Shown here: positions 35,883 through 44,974 of the stretch, one piece after another | How positions within the stretch are numbered: position 1 is the first letter of the stretch | Layout: each line of letters begins with the position of its first letter | Source: Actinoplanes aureus | GTDB lineage: Bacteria; Actinomycetota; Actinomycetes; Mycobacteriales; Micromonosporaceae | Length of the DNA stretch: 64,000 nucleotides | Direction of reading: 5' to 3' | Assembly: GCF_015704865.1 (NCBI RefSeq) | Contig: NZ_JADQTO010000001.1 | Span: 310,001-374,000 of the forward strand | Program-made: the position numbers and the translations under genes | The notes under the pieces: generated by a model | Told to the model about the DNA's origin: nothing | The model's database searches: none | What the model saw: the letters and a program-made list of their open reading frames with translations, nothing else

Positions 35883-37073
35883 GTGACTGGGGGAACAGAG
35901 GCCGGTCGGGAGCGGGCCCGGCGGTGGCGGCTGGTGCTCGGCGGAGCGGCCGAGGAGTCGCTCGGTGCGGCGGCCGGCCGGGACGGGGCGATGGATGCCG
36001 CACTCGCCGCTCTCTACGACGGTGGGGACGGCGGCGACGGGCCGTCCGACAAGCGTTCCGCCGGACTGGGCGGCTCGGCGCCGAAGGTGGCCCGCTGGCT
36101 CGGCGACATCCGGGAGTACTTCCCCAGCACGGTGGTCCAGGTCATGCAGGCCGACGCCATCGAGCGGCTGGACCTCACCCGGCTGCTCCTGGAACCGGAG
36201 ATGCTCGCCGCCGTCGAACCGGACGTGCACCTGGTCGGGACGCTGCTCTCGCTGAACCGGGTGATGCCCGACAAGACCAAGGAGACCGCCCGCCAGGTGG
36301 TCCGGAAAGTCGTCGAGCAGCTGGAACGCCGGATCGAGCAGAAGACCCGGGCGGCCGTGACCGGCGCGCTGAACCGGGCCGCACGGATCAGCCGGCCCCG
36401 GCACGCCGACATCGACTGGGACCGGACGATCCTCGCCAACCTCAAGCACTACCAGGCCGAACACCGCACCGTGATCCCGGAACGGCTGATCGGGTACGGG
36501 CGACGCGGCACCTCGGTGCAGCGCGACGTGGTGCTCTGCGTCGACCAGTCCGGGTCGATGGCGGCGTCGGTGGTGTTCTCCGGAGTGTTCGCCGCGGTGC
36601 TCGCGTCGATGCGATCGCTGCGCACCTCGCTGGTCGTCTTCGACACCAGCGTGGTCGATCTGACGGAGCAGCTCAGCGATCCGGTGGAGGTGCTGTTCGG
36701 GACGCAGCTCGGCGGGGGGACGGATATCAACCGGGCTGTCGCGTACAGCCAGCAGTTGATCACGCGGCCTCGGGACAGCATCTTTGTGCTGATCAGCGAC
36801 CTGTATGAGGGCGGGATCCGGGAGGAGATGCTGCGGCGGGTGGCGGAGATGACCGCGGCGGGCGTACAGGTGGTGGTGTTGCTGGCCCTCTCCGACGAGG
36901 GCGCGCCCTCCTACGACCACGAGAACGCGGCGGCGCTGGCGGCGCTGGGAGTTCCGGCATTCGCTTGTACGCCGGACGCGTTCCCGGACCTGATGGCCGC
37001 CGCGATCGAACGCCGGGACCTGAAGGCTTTCGCCGAACGCCTCACCGACCAGCGGGCGACAACCGGTCGTTGA
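35883..37073 (+). CDS. VWA-domain protein of the MoxR operon
   Basis: This gene encodes 396 residues. A helical N-terminal half precedes a von Willebrand A domain. The MIDAS is complete: DQSGS (D221, S223, S225), the Thr in LGGGTDINRA and the Asp in LISDLYEGG. GTG 35883 is preferred over GTG 35880 because GGGAGG (35873-35878) is 4 nt away from 35883 but only 1 nt from 35880. VWA partners of MoxR bind metal through the MIDAS and recruit substrates. It is the last gene of the operon. Confidence 0.93.
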   Translation: MTGGTEAGRERARRWRLVLGGAAEESLGAAAGRDGAMDAALAALYDGGDGGDGPSDKRSAGLGGSAPKVARWLGDIREYFPSTVVQVMQADAIERLDLTRLLLEPEMLAAVEPDVHLVGTLLSLNRVMPDKTKETARQVVRKVVEQLERRIEQKTRAAVTGALNRAARISRPRHADIDWDRTILANLKHYQAEHRTVIPERLIGYGRRGTSVQRDVVLCVDQSGSMAASVVFSGVFAAVLASMRSLRTSLVVFDTSVVDLTEQLSDPVEVLFGTQLGGGTDINRAVAYSQQLITRPRDSIFVLISDLYEGGIREEMLRRVAEMTAAGVQVVVLLALSDEGAPSYDHENAAALAALGVPAFACTPDAFPDLMAAAIERRDLKAFAERLTDQRATTGR

Positions 37074-37133
37074 TCCAGCCTCCCCCGCGGGCCGGGGTGT
37101 CGAAGGTGGACCAAAGTAACTACCGTATGGGCC

Positions 37134-37895
37134 ATGACTGCTTACTTGAATGACCCGGAGGTCTGGCAGGAGAGCTGGAATCGTCAGCAGGAAGCTTTCA
37201 TACCGGATCGGGAGCACCGGTTCGCGACCATGCTCGACGCCGTCGCGGCGATCACCGAGGGCAGGCCACCGCGGTTGCTCGACCTCGCCGGCGGCACCGG
37301 CACGATTTCGCTGCGTACGCTCGCTCGTTTCCCCGGCGCCCAGGTCACCGTGCTGGACCAGGACCCGGTGCTGCTGACGATCGCCAAATCCTCGCTGCGG
37401 GACCGCGCCACCATCGTCGACGCGGACCTCGGCGACTCCGGCTGGCGGGCGAAACTTCCGGAGGACGGCTTCGACGCGGTGCTGACCGCCACCGCGCTGC
37501 ACTGGCTGCCGGCCGAGCGGGTCAGCACGCTCTACGCGGAGATCCGCGAGGTGCTTCGCCCGGGCGGCGTCTTCGCGAACGCCGACCACATGCCGGAGGA
37601 GAGCCTGCCGATCCTCTCCGGCAAGCTACGCGATCACGCGCGGGTGAAGCGCGAGGCCCGGTACGCGGCCGGCGCCTCCACCTCCTGGCCCGAGTGGTGG
37701 GCCCGCGCCGCCGCCGACGAACAGCTCGCACCGAAGGCCGCTGAGCGGGCACGCATCTACCCGGCGAAGGACCACGACCAGGAGTGGTTCCCACCGGCCG
37801 CCTGGCACGTGGAGGCGCTGCGCACGGCCGGCTATCGCGAGGCCGGCGTGATCTGGCGCGGCGGCACCGACGCCGCGGTGGCCGCCCTACGCTGA
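37134..37895 (+). CDS. Class I SAM-dependent methyltransferase
   Basis: This gene encodes 253 residues. Motif I LLDLAGGTGTIS binds AdoMet, VTVLDQDP is the post-I acidic site, FDAVLTATALHWLP is motif II/III, and LRPGGVFANADH is the post-III strand. The substrate is a small molecule and is unknown. It starts 60 bp after the VWA gene, without overlap, and is probably separate from that operon. It ends 6 bp before a dispersed repeat. Confidence 0.93.
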   Translation: MTAYLNDPEVWQESWNRQQEAFIPDREHRFATMLDAVAAITEGRPPRLLDLAGGTGTISLRTLARFPGAQVTVLDQDPVLLTIAKSSLRDRATIVDADLGDSGWRAKLPEDGFDAVLTATALHWLPAERVSTLYAEIREVLRPGGVFANADHMPEESLPILSGKLRDHARVKREARYAAGASTSWPEWWARAAADEQLAPKAAERARIYPAKDHDQEWFPPAAWHVEALRTAGYREAGVIWRGGTDAAVAALR

Positions 37896-37901
37896 CCACT
37901 T

Positions 37902-37995
37902 CAAGCGGTGATCTTGCTCGGCCCACGCTGAATGCTGTCTCAACGGCCGCCAGACAGCACCCACGTTGGGCCGGACAAGACCCTGACTACGGAAG
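37902..37995. repeat. Dispersed hairpin repeat, copy A
   Basis: About 94 bp nearly identical to copy B at 55028-55120 (both start CAAGCGGTGAT and end near GACCCTGAC). The core has TGCTGTCT and AGACAGCA arms (8 bp perfect, 11-bp loop) flanked by a further paired GGCC/AACG region. It lies between the methyltransferase gene and a convergent small gene. Confidence 0.85.
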
Positions 37996-37999
37996 CCGG

Positions 38000-38230
38000 C
38001 TAGTTGGTCCAGCGGAGGAAGCGGTCGAACAGCTCAGAAGCTGGAGCCTTCGGCATGTCGCGGGCCGCTTCCTCCAGGTGGTCCCACATGAGGACGGCGA
38101 GGTCGACCCGGCTCAGTTCGGCGGCCAGGCGTTCGCGGGCCGGGTCGCACGGCCAAGGGTCACCGCAGGCGCGGCATCGCCAGGACGGCCGGTCGGGTAC
38201 GTGGTCGGCGCGCTCGTCGGGCGCGGTCAT
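38000..38230 (-). CDS. Small Cys-rich actinobacterial hypothetical protein
   Basis: This gene encodes 76 residues. The conserved WRCRACGDPWPCDPARERL motif near the N-terminus, then an amphipathic helix with LFDRFLRWTN at the end, matches a small protein family found widely in actinobacteria and often mis-named flavin reductase. Three Cys suggest metal binding. ATG 38230 is chosen because homology begins there; the longer frame from 38368 is upstream DNA. No strong ribosome site is seen. Confidence 0.75.
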   Translation of the reverse strand: MTAPDERADHVPDRPSWRCRACGDPWPCDPARERLAAELSRVDLAVLMWDHLEEAARDMPKAPASELFDRFLRWTN

Positions 38231-38550
38231 GGCCGGTCGCTGGGTCTTCCGGACGCACCGTGCCGCACGTGGGCCCCTTCCCATGGAGCGGGCGCGACGG
38301 AGGGGCTCGGGTCCGCCGCCATCGCACCCTGTCCCAACACATTGCGCGCGCATTGGCGGCCCGGTCAACCGCCGGGGCCGTGCCTCCCTTCTCCGGGTGA
38401 CGCGTGCCGCCCGCAGGAGGGTCTTCGATCGGGTACGCGGCCTGCGGCAGTGAATATCACCCAGAGCGACTGACCGACTTCCGACAGTGCCGGGTTTCCG
38501 GTGTGGCCGATGTGGCTACCTTGCCGATTCCCGCCCGATATGTACCGATC

Positions 38551-38562
38551 TTTGGAAGCATG
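38551..38562 (+). promoter_or_regulatory. Shared 12-mer promoter-proximal element, copy 1
   Basis: TTTGGAAGCATG ends 38 nt before the ATG of the first exported paralogue. An identical 12-mer at 41478-41489 also ends 38 nt before the second paralogue. The sequence between each element and the GGAGG site is not conserved, so the 12-mer is more likely a transcription signal or regulator site than a coding relic. Confidence 0.6.
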
Positions 38563-38599
38563 GGGTTCCCGACGGCCCGAGTACCCGGAGGACGGTGAC

Positions 38600-39325
38600 A
38601 TGGCCAACGACGAACAACGGGAACCCGAACCCCAGACCGCCCTGTACGCCTCGGCGGCGGCCACCACGCCGCAGCGCCGGGAGCGCCGGCGCAAGCAAGC
38701 GGTGGTCGGCCTGACCGGTGCGGCCGCCGTGCTGGCCGGGGCCGGTTTCCTGGCCACCCAACTGATGAACGCCGAGCAGCCGAGCCTGCCCGAACCGGCC
38801 GCCCTGGCGCCACTGACCGCGTCGACAGCGGCCACGGCCAGTTCGGCGCCAAGCGTTGAGCCTTCGGTTACCCGTACATCCAAAGTTCCTAAGCCGGCGG
38901 AGCCGGTGGAGCGCAGCCCGGCACCCACGGTGAGCCGGACGCCGGACCCCGCGCCGACGCCCACGTCGGCCGCGACGGATCGGAGCAGCAAGCTGGGCGT
39001 GCGAGCGCAAGACGGCGTCAACGAGCGGACCGAGGCCCTGGAGAACGGCACGATCCGGATCGTGAGCGCGCGGCGGGACCTGACCGGCGAGCGTGAGCTG
39101 CAACTGGCCGGCGACAAGGGCAGACCGATCGGCAACGGTGTCTGGTGTACGAGCGATGTCCGGATGGCCGCGGGGGCGCCGGCCGAGGAGCGGCCGACGG
39201 TGCTGCTGTGCTGGCGCACGTCGAAGGCCCGCAGCGTGGTGACCATGGCGGTGGTCACGAATGGCGAGGCCCCGACCGCCAGGAGCGTCGACATCATCGG
39301 CGAGGAATGGGCGAAGCTCGGTTGA
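38600..39325 (+). CDS. Type II exported protein, paralogue 1 of 3 (two-Cys domain)
   Basis: This gene encodes 241 residues. A short basic cytoplasmic N-terminus (RRERRRKQ) is followed by one membrane helix, VVGLTGAAAVLAGAGFLATQL, a Pro/Thr/Ala linker and a conserved C-terminal domain from about residue 148. That domain has two conserved Cys, WCTSDVRM and LLCWRTSKARSVVTMAV. I do not recognise a named family. Two paralogues lie at 41527 and 44975. GGAGG precedes ATG by 8 nt. It faces a convergent subtilisin-like protease, with a strong terminator between. Confidence 0.8.
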   Translation: MANDEQREPEPQTALYASAAATTPQRRERRRKQAVVGLTGAAAVLAGAGFLATQLMNAEQPSLPEPAALAPLTASTAATASSAPSVEPSVTRTSKVPKPAEPVERSPAPTVSRTPDPAPTPTSAATDRSSKLGVRAQDGVNERTEALENGTIRIVSARRDLTGERELQLAGDKGRPIGNGVWCTSDVRMAAGAPAEERPTVLLCWRTSKARSVVTMAVVTNGEAPTARSVDIIGEEWAKLG

Positions 39326-39362
39326 CGCCGGAGCGGCGGCCCGCCAGTCGCTGGGCAAAGAA

Positions 39363-39397
39363 AAATCGCGGCAGGGCGTGAAGCCCTGCCGCGATTT
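39363..39397. terminator. Strong bidirectional terminator
   Basis: Arms AAATCGCGGCAGGGC (39363-39377) and GCCCTGCCGCGATTT (39383-39397) pair over 15 bp with a 5-nt loop. A-runs on the left and T-runs on the right give rho-independent signals for both strands. It ends both the paralogue-1 gene and the S8 protease gene. Confidence 0.93.
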
Positions 39398-39409
39398 CTG
39401 TCGTGTTCG

Positions 39410-41296
39410 TCAGGCGGTGACGGTCGGGCTGGTCGCGCCCAGTACCGCGGCGGTGTCCGGCAGCACGACGCGGTACTGCTGGCCGCGGACCAGACCACCG
39501 ATGCGGACGCTGGCCGAAGCCTTGAACGTCAGGACGGTCTTCCAGGTGCCCCGGACGTTCTGCTGGACCTGGGCGGTCTGGCCGGTCGCACCGTTGATGG
39601 TGATCGTCATGAGGCCCGTGCCGGAGCGGACGGCGTTCACCGTGGCACGCACCTTGTAGCCGACCTTGGCCGAGGTCACGGCCGTGGTCGTGTTCGACTC
39701 GGCGACCTGGACATAGACCTCGTACGACGCCTTGGCCGTGCGGGTCACCGCGACGGTGCCGGCCTCGGTGGTCTTGGTGTCGGTGCACTGCACCGCACCG
39801 CCGGCCTCGGAGACGCAGACCGAGACGCCCTGCAGCGCCCACGCCTTGCCGCCGGCCTGCACCGAGAAGGTGGTGACGGTGCTGGTGCCGTAAGCAACCT
39901 CGGGCGAGGTGCTGTTGACGGTGATCACCGGGGTGACCTTGCCCGGCACGGTCGTCACCGGGGCGCCCGTGGTGGGAGCGGTGGTGACCGGCGCGGAGGT
40001 CGGAGCCTTGGTCGGCGCGCTGGTGACCGGCGCGCCGGTGCTCGGAGCCGTGGGTGCGGTGGTCGGAGCCGTGGTGGGCGGCGTGGTCACCGGAGCGACG
40101 GCGGCCAGCGCGGCCACCGGGTCGACGCGCCCGTTGCCGTAGTCCTTGTCGAAGCCCTTCGTGCCCAGGTCGACCGCGGTCTCCTCCATGGCGGCCTCGA
40201 TCTGGTCCGGCGTCAGCGCCGGGTTGGCGGCCTTCAGCAGCGCGGCAACCGCCGCGATGTGCGGCGAGGCCATCGAGGTGCCGTTCATCGACTTGTACGC
40301 GGAACCGAGCGCCGTCGGGTAGGTGCTGAGGATGTTGCTGCCCGGGGCCGCCACGTCCACGTAGCTGCCGGCGTTGGAGTAGCTGCCGTAGCGGTCGTTG
40401 GAGTCGGTGGCCGCCACCGCGATCACACCGGCGTCAGCGGCGGGGTACGAGATGGGGCTGCCCGAGGTACGGCTGTTGCCGGCCGCCGCGATGACGGTGA
40501 CACCCTTGCTACGGGCGTAGTTGACCGCGTTGGTGACAGCGGTGACCTTCTGGGTCGAGCCGAGCGACATGTTGATGACCTGGGCACCGTGGTCGGTGGC
40601 CCAGATGATGCCCTCGGCGGCGTCGGACATGTTGCCGCTGCCGTTCGAGCCGAGCGCCTTGACCGGCAGAATCTTCGCGTTCGGGGCGACAGCCGAGATA
40701 CCGACGCCGTTGCCGGTGACCGCCGAGATCGTGCCCGCCACGTGCGTGCCGTGCCCGTTGCCGTCGGTGATCGTGCCGGCCTTGTTGCTGATCGCGTCGT
40801 AGCCGCTGAGCACGTTGCCGGCCAGGTCCGGGTGCTTGGAGTCGACACCGGAGTCGATCACCGCGACGGTGACGTTCTCACCGGTCGACTTCTTCCACGC
40901 CTCGGCGATCTTCAGCTTCGAGAAGTCCCACTGCTGGCTCCGCGACGGGTCCGAGCCGGTCGGGATGCCGAGCGCGTACATCTTGGCGTCGACCTCGACG
41001 CTCACCGCGTCCTCGGCGCCCTGGCCGTCCTCGACCAGCTTGGCCGCGGAGGCCTTGTCGGTGGCCTCCTTGACGGTGATCACCGGCTTGCCGTCCTCGC
41101 CGATCGTCGTGGTGACGACCCGGGCGGGCTTCTCGGCGGAGACGGTGGCCGGGAGCAGCTGCTCCGGGCTGGCGGTCAAGCCGTAGGTGACGGGCTCCCA
41201 GCCCGCCGAGCCGGTCGGAAGAGCGAACGCACCGACAGCGGCAAGAGCACCGATAGCGGCGGTGGCGACGGCGTACCTACGGATCTGAACCTTCAT
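39410..41296 (-). CDS. Secreted subtilisin-like (S8) serine protease A
   Basis: This gene encodes 628 residues. Signal peptide residues 1-28 precede a prodomain-like part. The S8 catalytic triad is D148 (VIDSG), H182 (GHGTH) and S341 (NGTSMASPH), with the oxyanion Asn in AAGNS. A Pro/Thr-rich linker with PTTAPTTAPT repeats follows, then a C-terminal beta domain shared with the two S8 proteases at 52489 and 56866. ATG 41296 is preferred over TTG 41299 because GAGGGA is about 8 nt upstream. It is divergent from paralogue 2. Confidence 0.93.
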   Translation of the reverse strand: MKVQIRRYAVATAAIGALAAVGAFALPTGSAGWEPVTYGLTASPEQLLPATVSAEKPARVVTTTIGEDGKPVITVKEATDKASAAKLVEDGQGAEDAVSVEVDAKMYALGIPTGSDPSRSQQWDFSKLKIAEAWKKSTGENVTVAVIDSGVDSKHPDLAGNVLSGYDAISNKAGTITDGNGHGTHVAGTISAVTGNGVGISAVAPNAKILPVKALGSNGSGNMSDAAEGIIWATDHGAQVINMSLGSTQKVTAVTNAVNYARSKGVTVIAAAGNSRTSGSPISYPAADAGVIAVAATDSNDRYGSYSNAGSYVDVAAPGSNILSTYPTALGSAYKSMNGTSMASPHIAAVAALLKAANPALTPDQIEAAMEETAVDLGTKGFDKDYGNGRVDPVAALAAVAPVTTPPTTAPTTAPTAPSTGAPVTSAPTKAPTSAPVTTAPTTGAPVTTVPGKVTPVITVNSTSPEVAYGTSTVTTFSVQAGGKAWALQGVSVCVSEAGGAVQCTDTKTTEAGTVAVTRTAKASYEVYVQVAESNTTTAVTSAKVGYKVRATVNAVRSGTGLMTITINGATGQTAQVQQNVRGTWKTVLTFKASASVRIGGLVRGQQYRVVLPDTAAVLGATSPTVTA

Positions 41297-41477
41297 CAAG
41301 CGCTTCCCTCTCCCCCGTTTTGCTTACGGGAATCAGATTCGGAGGGGACGGTTGTGACAGCCGGTGTCGGAACGTTGCGCCTCGGTAGCACAGCAGAAGA
41401 GCCGGTGCGGCGGCTTTCTCGGTCGAGCCTGAGGATCGGCTGGAAGTATCCGGATTCGAGCGGATGTGTCCTCACGT

Positions 41478-41489
41478 TTTGGAAGCATG
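41478..41489 (+). promoter_or_regulatory. Shared 12-mer promoter-proximal element, copy 2
   Basis: TTTGGAAGCATG ends 38 nt before the ATG of the second paralogue, the same spacing as copy 1 at 38551. Upstream sequences are also similar in part (CGGAT-TGT-CC-C ahead of it). Confidence 0.6.
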
Positions 41490-41526
41490 AAGGCTCACGA
41501 AGCCGACAAAACCGGAGGACAGCGGC

Positions 41527-42315
41527 ATGACCGACCATGAGCAGCAACCACCGGCAACCGAGGAGGGCGCTGCTGCGGCGCCGGCTCGGCGCGGCAAGCG
41601 CCGCCGGCTCGCCTTAATCGGTACGGGCGCGGCGGCGGTAGTGCTGGCGGGTGGGGCGTTACTGGCGGCTCAGTCCAGTGACTCCCAGCAGAGCCTGCCG
41701 GAGCCGGCGGCGATGGCGCCGTTGAGTACAGCTACGCCGATGGCGCCGGTGTCCGCCGCGGTGGCGGCGGCATCGTTGGAGGCGGTGGCGTCGAGTGCAC
41801 CGGCCAGCCCTGCCAGCTCCGCCGGCCTTGTCAGCTCCGCCAGCGCGTCGCCGGCGCCGAAGATGGAAGAGCGTAAGCAGGCCTCGCGGTCTGAGGAGAA
41901 GACTTCCGCCGAAGTTCGCCGGAAGATCAAGGAAGCGCGAGCCAAGGCCGCAGCGGACGGGGTTCCGCTCAAGCGCCCGTTGAAGCAGGCGGCCGCAGGG
42001 GAAGCCGCAGTCAGCGAGCGTACGGTGCAGACGAAGAACGGCACTATCCGGGTGACTACCGCACGGGACGACCTGACCGGTCAGCGCGCGCTGGCGATCG
42101 CGGCCGACAAAGGCGAGCGGGTTGGGAGTGCGAACTGCACCAACAGGATTCGCTTCAGCGCAGGGGTACCGGCGCGGGAGCGGCCTAGTCTGCTGCTCTG
42201 CTGGCGGACGTCGGCTCAGCGGAGTGTGGTGACGATGGCGGTTACGCCGAACGGCAAGCCGAAGGCTGCGGAGAGTGTCGCGATCATCGACAAGGAGTGG
42301 GCGAAGCTCGGCTGA
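41527..42315 (+). CDS. Type II exported protein, paralogue 2 of 3 (two-Cys domain)
   Basis: This gene encodes 262 residues. The basic start ARRGKRRR precedes one membrane helix, LIGTGAAAVVLAGGALLAA. An Ala/Ser-rich linker and a charged Lys/Glu coiled stretch follow, then the C-terminal domain from about residue 168 with NCTNRIRF and LLCWRTSAQRSVVTMAV. It matches paralogue 1 closely in the domain and only loosely before it. GGAGG precedes ATG. It is divergent from protease A. Confidence 0.8.
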   Translation: MTDHEQQPPATEEGAAAAPARRGKRRRLALIGTGAAAVVLAGGALLAAQSSDSQQSLPEPAAMAPLSTATPMAPVSAAVAAASLEAVASSAPASPASSAGLVSSASASPAPKMEERKQASRSEEKTSAEVRRKIKEARAKAAADGVPLKRPLKQAAAGEAAVSERTVQTKNGTIRVTTARDDLTGQRALAIAADKGERVGSANCTNRIRFSAGVPARERPSLLLCWRTSAQRSVVTMAVTPNGKPKAAESVAIIDKEWAKLG

Positions 42316-43148
42316 CCGGCCAGCATGGACGCCGGCTGCGGTAGCGGGTGGCGCGGCCGGCCTCATGTAGACGCTGCGATTCGCCGCCGCCCCGGCAGGA
42401 GATCAACGGGCACTGGAACTCCCGTTGCGCATGGACTGCGGCAAGGCATGGCAAGCAGGCATGACTACCCGCTGCCTTAAAATAGGCAGAAAGAATCCGA
42501 CCGAACGCACAGCGACATCGCAAATGGCGTTCAGTGCGCGATGTCGTGAGCAACGTTTGGCAGCTCGCGGTGTGCCATAGCGGTGAGCGGATCGGCCAGT
42601 CTCTCGGAGCCTATGCGATTGCCATAGGCCTCGTATCGGGATTGGCCTACGTTCTCGAAAGCTCTAAATACGACGCACAGCGCCGACCCACACCGCTGTG
42701 GACGAGTGGGCGTTTGACCGATCGCGACATGAATCATCGGCCGGTGCTTCCTTCCGGCTTGCATTGCTGCGCCGGATACGGATTCGCGAGGCGCGCATAC
42801 CGCGGGCAGACGTCTGACCAACCCTGATGCGCGACGGTCGCGGGCAGACCGAAAGTAAGGTGCGTGAATTTATCGCGCGAACCTCCCGACATTATGCCCG
42901 TGGGATTTGCCGTGTGCGCACTAATAGCCGCGATAGTCCGACGCGCTTTTGCAAAGTCGGACAAAAGGGCATGAGCTTCGCGCGGACGCCAACGGACGCA
43001 ACAGCGAATTCACTGAACTTTGTCACTCTAGGTGTTTGTTCAATCGCACCAAGTTACGCTTCCGGCGAGAACCGCCCGACGGCGCCGCGAGCGACCCCGG
43101 GCACACCCATCCCACAGACGGTTTCCAGAAACCGTAGGAGGACCTCGC
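42316..43148. other. Lower-GC gene-free region
   Basis: An 833-bp stretch of clearly lower GC than its surroundings. Overlapping short frames on both strands (about 97 codons at 42534-42827 and 42531-42821) lack ribosome sites and recognisable protein character, so I do not call them. A small hairpin CTGCCT-TAAAAT-AGGCAG lies at 42472-42489. GGAGG at 43138-43142 serves the next gene. Confidence 0.5.
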
Positions 43149-44855
43149 ATGCGTAAGTCCAAAACACGCATCGAAACTCGGCGCGCTGTGCGCGCCGGGC
43201 TCGCGACGGCGGCGACGGCCGTGGTCGTGCTCGGTGCAACCGCGCTGCCAGCTCAGGCAGCGGCAGTGACTCTCACGTTGAGCAACGCCTCAGGAGCCAA
43301 CACCGGTGGCAACAGCTTCACAGGCACGTCTACAACGCCGTGGCTGACCGGCTACACGGCACCCGTCGCTTACTTCGGTCAGGCTGCGTGCCAGCAAACC
43401 TGGACGACGGCCAGGTATAGCTCCAACGTCCTGCCCAGCGCATCCAACACTGGCATTGTGGCTGCCGAAACCACCAAGAAGGTGTCCAACAACAAGGTCG
43501 CCGTCTCCATCAAGGCGGCCGCTGCCGGCACGACGGGCGCCAATATCGACCTCTCCGACTACGGTGCGGCCGGCGGTACAACGCGGTACAACGTCTGCAT
43601 CTACGGCTCGGCGACTGACGCCAGCCCGCTGGTCGGAACCGCGAGCTACTCGGTGGTAGCTGCCGCTACCCTTGCCGCGATCAGTCCGACCTCTGGCCCG
43701 GCCATGGGTGGTACACAGATTACCGTTACCGGGACCAACCTGCCCACGACTGCGGGTTCGATAACGGCCACGCTGGGCGGCCTCCCCCTGACGGTCCAGC
43801 CAGGAGCTAACAACTACTTCACGGCCACAGTTCCCAAGGCGTCCCCGCAGAACGATGCGGACCTGATCATTGAAACGACCGCCGGCACCCTTCGCATGAA
43901 CGACGCTTTCGACTTCGTCAACGGAACTACCGTTACGCCGAACACGGCACCGTCGACCCGGAACTTCGTCGACATCGACATGTACGGGTCCGGGTTCCTG
44001 AACTACACCTTCGGCTGGACCCTGCCCGACGCAAAGGTCTACCTCGTCAACGGCAACTACAACCCCGCTGACAGTGCCAACAAGAAGACGCGACCCCAGA
44101 CGTCCGAATGTATCGACGTTCTCGTCATTGACGACACGGAGCTGATCTGCACGCTCGTTCTGTCCCAGACGACTGCTGACGCAACCCTCCCGTCGGCCAC
44201 GACTGAGAATGACGCCAACTACACCACCGGCGGAACGACTATCGCCGCTGCAAACGCCACGACGGCAATCGCTACCCTCGGCGGCACGACGACGCTGACC
44301 GTTCCCGGCGGTGGCCTCACCCAGGCCGACGTCGGCGAGGAGGTCACCGGCCTGTACGTGGATGAAGCCGTTGACGCCGCTATCGCCGCCGACACCGTCA
44401 TTACCGCGGTGAATGCGGCCGGGACAGTAGCCACGCTCAGCACCGCCGGTACTATCGGAACCTCCGGCAACTTCCACAGCATCACTATCGGTGCCGACGC
44501 GCGAGCGACAACCGGTATCTCCATCGCCGCCATCGGCAGCAGGACCGTCACCTCCGCAACTCCCATGTTCTATGCCGGAGATGTCGGCGACCGAATCATT
44601 GACGCCACTGAGATCGCACCCGGAACGGTCATCACCGCCGTGGCGTCGGACCGCCTGTCAGCGACTATCTCGAAACCGGCGCTTGGCACGCTTAGCGCCG
44701 TGGCCACCACAACCATCCAGCCAAGCACGCCCGTTCCCGACGGCTCATACAACCTCACCGTTGTGAGTAGCGGAAGTCGAGCGGCCCAAACCGCATCCAC
44801 CTATCTTGAGTCCGTTGTCGCAAGCGGCTCGTCCTTCACAGTGGCCGAGTTCTAG
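43149..44855 (+). CDS. Secreted IPT/TIG-type surface protein with repeats
   Basis: This gene encodes 568 residues. A signal peptide ends at about residue 38 (ALPAQAAA). An IPT/TIG-like domain lies at about 180-290 (ISPTSGPAMGGTQITVTGTNL). The C-terminal region has two diverged repeats with DVGEEVTGLYV-TVITAVNAAGTVATLS and DVGDRIIDATEIAPGTVITAV-LSATIS. Such D-V-G/T-VI-V repeats are common in phage tail and surface proteins. Codon use is less GC-biased than that of neighbours, which points to foreign origin. No catalytic motif is visible; an extracellular adhesive role is likely. Confidence 0.78.
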   Translation: MRKSKTRIETRRAVRAGLATAATAVVVLGATALPAQAAAVTLTLSNASGANTGGNSFTGTSTTPWLTGYTAPVAYFGQAACQQTWTTARYSSNVLPSASNTGIVAAETTKKVSNNKVAVSIKAAAAGTTGANIDLSDYGAAGGTTRYNVCIYGSATDASPLVGTASYSVVAAATLAAISPTSGPAMGGTQITVTGTNLPTTAGSITATLGGLPLTVQPGANNYFTATVPKASPQNDADLIIETTAGTLRMNDAFDFVNGTTVTPNTAPSTRNFVDIDMYGSGFLNYTFGWTLPDAKVYLVNGNYNPADSANKKTRPQTSECIDVLVIDDTELICTLVLSQTTADATLPSATTENDANYTTGGTTIAAANATTAIATLGGTTTLTVPGGGLTQADVGEEVTGLYVDEAVDAAIAADTVITAVNAAGTVATLSTAGTIGTSGNFHSITIGADARATTGISIAAIGSRTVTSATPMFYAGDVGDRIIDATEIAPGTVITAVASDRLSATISKPALGTLSAVATTTIQPSTPVPDGSYNLTVVSSGSRAAQTASTYLESVVASGSSFTVAEF

Positions 44856-44931
44856 TTCGGACTTGGCCGCGACCAGGCCCGGCGGCTCGTTGCTTCTAGC
44901 GCGAGTCGCCGGGTTTCCTTAACGACCGCAC

Positions 44932-44955
44932 GGCGGCCGCACAGGTGCGGCCGCC
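44932..44955. terminator. 11-bp GC hairpin between convergent genes
   Basis: Arms GGCGGCCGCAC (44932-44942) and GTGCGGCCGCC (44945-44955) pair perfectly around AG. The hairpin lies between the surface protein gene and the lipoprotein gene, which converge. Confidence 0.7.
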
Positions 44956-44974
44956 CTTCGCTCTTAATGTGGGG

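Noticed and set aside
42531-42827. Overlapping frames of 96-97 codons on both strands
   Set aside because: Each is a mirror of the other, with no ribosome site or recognisable protein; likely chance in low-GC spacer.
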